Origin: Lophium mytilinum
Taxonomy: Eukaryota; Ascomycota; Dothideomycetes; Mytilinidiales; Mytilinidiaceae
Reading direction: 5' to 3'
Assembly (NCBI GenBank): GCA_010093605.1
Contig: MU004189.1
Location: 1,867,834 to 1,931,833 of the forward strand
DNA: 64,000 nt
Under the pieces are notes generated by a model. That model was not told where the DNA came from. It searched no databases and was given only the letters and a program-made list of their open reading frames with translations. Of this stretch, positions 58,755-64,000 are shown piece after piece. A program made the translations under genes and the position numbers. Each line of letters opens with the position of its first letter. The first letter of the stretch is position 1.

Positions 58755-60748
58755 ATGGACCCTGAAATCGAGAAACCCCGCATCAACAGCGACGTCGAAA
58801 AAGATGTTGGGCCTTTCTCTAGTATATCCGAAGGGGCAATCCGCACCGGGAGTGTCGTTCCCGAGACGATTCTAAAGCACTCACACGATGCGGATGCGGC
58901 TTTGAAGGCTTTCCGAGGGTTTGAAGGGCAGGTGCTGGAGATTGATGAGGCAACAAACAAGCGGTTGCTGTGGAAGATTGACTGTCATCTGATGCCCGTA
59001 TGTTCACGCGCAAAACTCAAGTGGAATTGGGGGCTCGAAAACGAGTGTGGAGACAGTAAAGGCAGAGCTGATATTAGAAAACAGATCATGTGCCTAGTAT
59101 ATGGCCTCAACTACCTGGACAAGACTACACTTAGTTACGCTTCTATCATGGGAATCAAGTTACCGCATTCCGACAATATCTTGAAAAGCGGAATCGACAT
59201 CTCCGGCCCTCAGTACTCGTGGCTCGGGTCCATGTTTTACTTTGGCTACTTGGCGTGGGAGTATCCGACGAATCGGCTTTTGCAAAGACTACCGCTTGGG
59301 AAGTACTGTAGGCTCTGAAATTTTCTCATGAAATCGTTTTAATATTGGAAAAGGAATGAGCTGACGGTGCACAGCTGCTTTCAACATAATCATGTGGGGC
59401 ATCGTTCTCTCATGCTTCGCAGCCGTCGAGAACTACGCCGGCGCCATCGCAATCCGCTTCTTCCTCGGACTATTCGAGGCCGCAGTGACACCTGGCTTCA
59501 TGCTCTTCACGAGCCAGTGGTACACCAAGAAAGAACAAGGAGCTCGAACGGGCATCTGGTTCTCCTTCAATGGCTTCGCGCAGATATTCGGTGGCCTCGT
59601 CGCCTACGGCATCGCGGTCGGCACCGAGAAACACGGCTCCAGCATCGAGCCATGGAAAATCGTCTTTCTCGTCACCGGCATCATGACCGTCTGCATGGGC
59701 GTCGTCTTCCTCTTCATTATCCCAGACAACCAGATGAACGCGCGCTGGCTGAGCAAGGAAGACCGCCTGCTCGCCATCGAGCGGATCCGGGTGAATCAGC
59801 AGGGCGTGGGCAACAAGCACTTCAAGTGGTATCAGCTGAAAGAAGCGCTACTCGATCCGCTGAGCTGGGCCTTCTTCTTCTATGCTCTCGTTGCCGATAT
59901 CCCGAACGGCGGGCTTAGTAACTTCTTCTCGCAGCTTATTGTCGGATTCGGGTATACACCCCAGCAATCCCTCCTCTACGGGACACCCGGCGGCGCTGTC
60001 GAGGTTGTTTTCCTGATCGTGTCGGGATACCTTGGGGATCGGTTCGGCCACCGCATCTTGATCTCTTCCTTCGGCCTCGTCACCGCGATCATCGGGATGG
60101 TGTTAATCGTAGCGCTCCCTTTGAGCAACAACAAGGGTCGACTTGCTGGCTACTATCTCACCCAAGGTACGCACAGTCGCAGCAGAAAGAAGGAGACGCT
60201 CTTCCTAACCCCACCACAGCCAGCCCAACCCCCTTCGTAGCTCTCCTGAGCCTGATCTCAACAAACGTAGCCGGCTACACCAAGAAAACCACCGTGGCGG
60301 CCATGTATCTGCTCGCTTATTGCGCGGGCAATATCATCGGACCTCAAACCTTCCGCGCAAAGGACGCACCGTACGTAATCACTCATCCACCCATGCATCT
60401 AGCATCTTCATCTTTCTGTCTTTCCCTATGCATCTAGCATATTTCTCTTTCCTTCTTTCCTCTTACATCTAGTATCTTCCTCTTTGCTCTTTTTCCATTC
60501 CCCCATCTTTCCCGTTCAAGAACGCGCCACTAACCAAGCCCACCAGCCGCTACGTCCCCGCCGAAGTCACCATCATCGTGTGCTGGGGCGTATGCCTCTT
60601 CGACCTCGCCTTCATCTACCTGTACTGCGTCTACCAGAACAAGAAAAAGGCGACCGTCCGCCGCGCGCCAGGGTACGAGAAGCTGGAGAACCAAGAGTGG
60701 CTCGATCTCACAGACAAGGAGAACCCGGAGTTCGTGTACACGACCTAA
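58755..60748 (+). CDS. MFS permease, Dal5/allantoate type (anion:cation symporter)
   Basis: Exons 58755-58997, 59085-59307, 59375-60166, 60220-60370 and 60547-60748 join to 536 residues. After a 70-residue cytosolic start comes the family core: LVYGLNYLDKTTLSYASIMG, QYSWLGSMFYFGYLAWEYPT, NRLLQRLPLGKYSAFN, and RFFLGLFEAAVTPGFMLFTS, then QWYTKKEQGARTGIWFSFNG, and GYLGDRFGHRILISSFGL. Twelve helices are expected, with the typical hydrophilic loop between helices 6 and 7. Dal5-type carriers import allantoate, ureidosuccinate, dipeptides, nicotinate or other organic anions with protons; the substrate here is unknown. The last intron (176 nt) holds a degenerate threefold repeat. Its neighbour formamidase makes a nitrogen-source role conceivable but unproven. 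Confidence 0.92.
60393..60496 (+). repeat. Intronic degenerate 35 bp repeat, three copies
   Basis: Within the last intron of the MFS gene, units starting at 60393, 60428 and about 60465 share atgcatctagcatcttc followed by a T/C-rich tail. Copies 1 and 2 are closest. The repeat makes this intron three times longer than its neighbours. Confidence 0.65.
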
Positions 60749-61157
60749 TGCGTGCATACCTATTACGAGTCGAACGGTAGGTGGAATTGAGAAACGAAAG
60801 AGAACAAGAAAAATCAGATTGCTATGCCACTGATCATCAGACGAAGTAAGGTATATTGCTCTAAAGTATCCACAAAATCCATACCCGCGTAAATGCAGCC
60901 TTGAAAGCGCAAGATGAAATCCAAAAAAAAAGCAATCCGTTCATGCTCATGTATGCTCATGCTCACATCTCCTTTCATCTCATCTCATCCAGACACCTCC
61001 ATTTCTCAGCCAATCCCATAAATCGTAAACATAAATCCCCGTCGCCTCCCCGCGCGCGCGAAAGTCGAGGTTGTTTCCTGAAAAAAGGGTATCATCGCAC
61101 AAGCAACAAAACGCCGTTCCTATGCCTTGTCTGTCTGTCTGTCATCTGTCATGGATC
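60749..61157. other. Convergent 3' region
   Basis: About 400 bp between two convergent stop codons. It contains short repeats (atgctcatgtatgctcatgctca near 60940 and tcatctcatctcatc near 60975) but no gene. Confidence 0.5.
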
Positions 61158-62117
61158 TCAAAAACAAGCCCACCGCTTCACCGCCTTCTTCGTCTTCTCA
61201 CCCCTCAACCCCACCATGCTCCCGCTCCCACTGCCCCCTCCATCCTCTTCTTTCTTCTCAAACCCTCGCTCATCCTCGTCGTCTTCTGCTTCGTCTTCGT
61301 CTTCGTCTTCCTCGGGCAGATCCATCCGATACCGCCGCACACTCCCCTTGTCACTCGCCGCGTCGTCATAAAACCGCGCCGGCTTCGACCCCGCGCCGCG
61401 CAGCTTGCCCAGCAGCCCGCGCAGCCCGCGGCACGAGCGGTCGATCTCCGCGTACTCGCGGCGGCGCGTGCTGGGGGATGTCCAGTGGATCGTCGTCGGC
61501 GCGACCTGCAAGTTCTCCGCGTCCTCGTTAGCAGAGCGCGCGAGGCTGACGGCCGACGCGGAGACCATGCCTGTCGTGGGCGGCGCGGCTGCGCCGGCGG
61601 TGGAGAAGCTGCGGAAGAGGGTGCAGCTGCGGTGATGCAGGGCAAGGACGTCGTCGACGTCGCGGGTGGGTAGAGGGGGCATGGTTTGGGAGCCGCGGAG
61701 CTTGGGGCGGGCTTGGTGGATGACGAGGGTGTGGCGGGTGGATTTGTGCGAGCTGGGCCGCGAGCGGTGGCGGGATTTCGGGGCAGTGGCGGAGGTGGTG
61801 GTGGAGGTGGAGACGACGGACGGCCTGCGTCCTTCTGACTTGCGGCGGCTGCTGGGATGGGGGCTGGCTTTCATTGATGCGTCTTTGGAGGTTTGGAGGA
61901 GTTGGGCGAGTTTGTCGGGGGATGGGGTGGTTGGGAGAGAGCGTTCGTAGGATGGGCGTTTCCAGTCGTTGGAAAAACTCGTGCGGGTGGTTTCTGTGGA
62001 TTGGCGGTGGGTGGTGGAGTCGACGAAGCCGCTGTCTGCTCGATCCATTCTGGAACGGTGGCGGTTGGCCTTCTTGGGCTTCTGGGGAAGAGAGGGATTG
62101 GGAATAGGACCGGCCAT
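61158..62117 (-). CDS. Uncharacterised basic, disordered protein
   Basis: A single-exon frame of 319 residues from ATG 62117. The N-terminal half is basic and rich in serine, threonine and proline (SLPQKPKKANRHRSRMDRAD; SGFVDSTTHRQSTETTRTSF; RRPSVVSTSTTTSATAPKSR). A more ordered segment follows: LHHRSCTLFRSFSTAG, then TTIHWTSPSTRRREYAEIDR and SCRGLRGLLGKLRG, which looks like a short conserved helical motif. The tail is strongly acidic (PEEDEDEDEAEDDEDERG) before a basic end, KKAVKRWACF. No enzyme or binding domain is recognised. Codon use and the length of the open frame support a real gene. Similar disordered proteins are common in ascomycetes without known function, and a nuclear or scaffold role would be a guess. 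Confidence 0.7.
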   Translation of the reverse strand: MAGPIPNPSLPQKPKKANRHRSRMDRADSGFVDSTTHRQSTETTRTSFSNDWKRPSYERSLPTTPSPDKLAQLLQTSKDASMKASPHPSSRRKSEGRRPSVVSTSTTTSATAPKSRHRSRPSSHKSTRHTLVIHQARPKLRGSQTMPPLPTRDVDDVLALHHRSCTLFRSFSTAGAAAPPTTGMVSASAVSLARSANEDAENLQVAPTTIHWTSPSTRRREYAEIDRSCRGLRGLLGKLRGAGSKPARFYDDAASDKGSVRRYRMDLPEEDEDEDEAEDDEDERGFEKKEEDGGGSGSGSMVGLRGEKTKKAVKRWACF

Positions 62118-64000
62118 GATGGTAGATTCTTCACTATCGTGTCATTACTGTTGGAAGGTTAGATTTTGTATGCTCTTGACAGGTGTGCTCTTTCTCTACT
62201 GCTTGTGGGGCATTAAAAGTTCCATGGTTCAGAATGAATCATAACCTCGGACTCTTGAATATAACTCAACGCACCACAAGCAGTGACAAACAAACATACG
62301 CAGACGGATGTCACTCGACAGTATAAGCACAAGTGTAGAGACAACTTACAATATTCGCAACGAAAAGATTGGACAGGGTCTGGCCCTTGTCGAAACACAA
62401 GCAACGTCGTTCGCCGGGCAGGTCCACTATATAGGATATGCCCAACGACTCGCCAAAGTACGGCAGTAGTCCTTAGCAAGCGGGCACGCGTGACGCCAAG
62501 GGCTGCAGTGGGATAGAGACAAGGCCGATCGTGAAGCGGCGCGGTGCTAGGAATGCTCTACGCGCAGCGTGGTTGGTCGAGTAGTGGCGGCTGGACCCTT
62601 TTACACTGGCCTTCTTTTCACCGCCAGCGCTTGCGCTATATTATTCAACACCACAGTCGTGCAGTTGAGCCGACGCTACGAGAGTGCCCGGAAGAATTGT
62701 TGAGGATCGCGGTGCGGAGACAAGTGCGAGAACGAGCGGAGGCAGAAATGGGGAGACAAGCTGGTGACCAAGTGAGGTAGTGAGTAGATATGATGTAGGA
62801 GGTCCGTCTTCACATGCGAGGCATGCAACATGGCCTTGATCTGGTGACGAGGGTGGATGGGCAGCGCTGTTGCAGTAGAAGGGGCGCCTTCAATAACAGC
62901 AGACCACAGACCAGCGCCGTGGCTTGACTTGCAGCAGGTAGGTAGATGCAGCATTGGACGTGCGGCAGACGGCACTGGGCATGTCTCTTTTCGGTCTTCC
63001 TCACCGCCACCAGCCCGCCAACCGACTTCGGCGACGAGAGCAGATGGAGTCTGTCAGGGCCGCTGCATCGTGACGCCCGGCCAATCGTGAGCCGGCCGGG
63101 TGCGCAGTGGCAGCAGTGGGCACTGCAACGTGGAGACGGGCGAACCGACACGCCTGGGCTGCGAATGTTTCGGCGGCCTTCCCCCCTCGGCCCAGCGGTG
63201 GCGATGTCTGCAGCAGAAGGCGGGTTGCATCTCTTGACAGCTGGCACCGCCGATCTGAAACGGGACGGGAGGCGAATGTGAAGATGGGAAAGACGCCCCT
63301 CACGCAATCGCGACTCTCGTGGATGGAGGACGGGATAGGAGGGTGTCCAGCGCGCCAGCATGACAGCACCATCCAGCTCGGTACCTCGATAGCTATCCGC
63401 CGACGCCACTATGTAGCCAAGCATTTCGTATCCCTTGGCCATGCACCTCGTGAAACAGTTGGCGAATGACTGACCTCACGCGGTGCCGAGTCCCGTCTAA
63501 ACCTGGCTGCGAATGAGCATCGCGTGCTGGCCCTGCTCCCTGCTGTCATGCGGAGACGGCCTTCTGGAAGAAGCTGTAGAGAGGAAGGTTTCCTTTTCCA
63601 GCATGCCCATGCCTGCCCAGCTCTGGGGAATGTCTATTCTTAACATTAGAGAGTACGGAAAGACACCACTCTGGCACAGAGAGAGTAGGCGTATCAATAT
63701 ATCTTTTCTGCAGAGACCGCCTAGAAATTAGGTTAAGCATTCTTAGGCCTCAAACCCCTCAGAATTAGCCAATCTTGCGTGGATCAGATTGCGTCCAAAC
63801 CTCTAGACGATGCTGATGCCTCCAAGCTTCAACACTTCTAGACTGTACTGTCCATATACTTTCCATAAAACTTGCATTGTTGGTATACTCCCCCTGGAAT
63901 CCAGACACGGTCCATGGGCGGATGTATGCAGACATCTATCCGCGAGATCGCAAGTAGCATGTAGAAGGATGTAGTAACAGTTCATACCGATAACCTCATA
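62118..64000. other. Gene-free right end of the window
   Basis: About 1.9 kb carrying the promoter of the uncharacterised gene on the left. GC-rich frames of up to 210 codons between 62800 and 63470 overlap on both strands and show no domain, so they are not called. The last 500 bp are AT-richer and show nothing. Confidence 0.45.

Noticed and set aside
62810-63442. 210-codon reverse-strand ORF
   Set aside because: It overlaps ORFs of similar size on the other strand in GC-rich DNA and the product has no protein-like pattern.

Overview
The window looks like nuclear DNA of a filamentous ascomycete (Pezizomycotina). Genes are compact and well spaced, with short introns (mostly 45-100 nt, GT-AG with CTAAC-like branch sites, two with GC donors). 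Several families point to filamentous ascomycetes: a UsgS membrane protein, a PhiA cell-wall protein, a laccase ending in DSGV, a RasB-type GTPase with a long internal insert, and a divergent H3/H4 histone pair. A Dothideomycete is my best guess but is not proven.

Layout, left to right. 1-24.7 kb: a cut-off type II NADH dehydrogenase, arginase, a UPF0235 (DUF167) protein, a PhiA-like secreted protein, the WD40 protein CMR1, a laccase, a small N-glycosylated secreted protein, proteasome subunit beta5 (PRE2), a RED/IK-like splicing protein, a secreted GH43 glycosidase, a small cysteine-rich protein and a HAD-family 2-haloacid dehalogenase-like protein. 25.7-34.3 kb: histones H4 and H3 sharing a 475 bp promoter, a peroxiredoxin-like protein, exonuclease V and an acyl-CoA (propionate/acetate-type) synthetase. 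34.3-44.7 kb: mostly non-coding, with rasB in the middle. 44.7-62.1 kb: COG4, a NIPA-type Mg2+ transporter, a DUF7029-like GPI-anchored protein, formamidase, UsgS, a Dal5-type MFS permease and an uncharacterised disordered protein. The last 1.9 kb shows no gene.

The genes are mainly housekeeping and do not form an obvious cluster. Arginase and formamidase (with four GATA sites upstream), and perhaps the Dal5-type permease, relate to nitrogen scavenging. The laccase, GH43, PhiA-like and DUF7029 proteins are exported and act on the wall or outside the cell. I found no convincing novel system. The most unusual items are a 0.58 kb inverted-repeat element whose arms contain a splice-donor-like site, a direct repeat pair flanking a decayed cysteine-rich ORF, an orphan ORF with an internal 36-codon duplication, and two GC-AG introns. 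All spliced models were built by hand from reading frame and splice consensus, and exon lengths sum to whole codons in each one.
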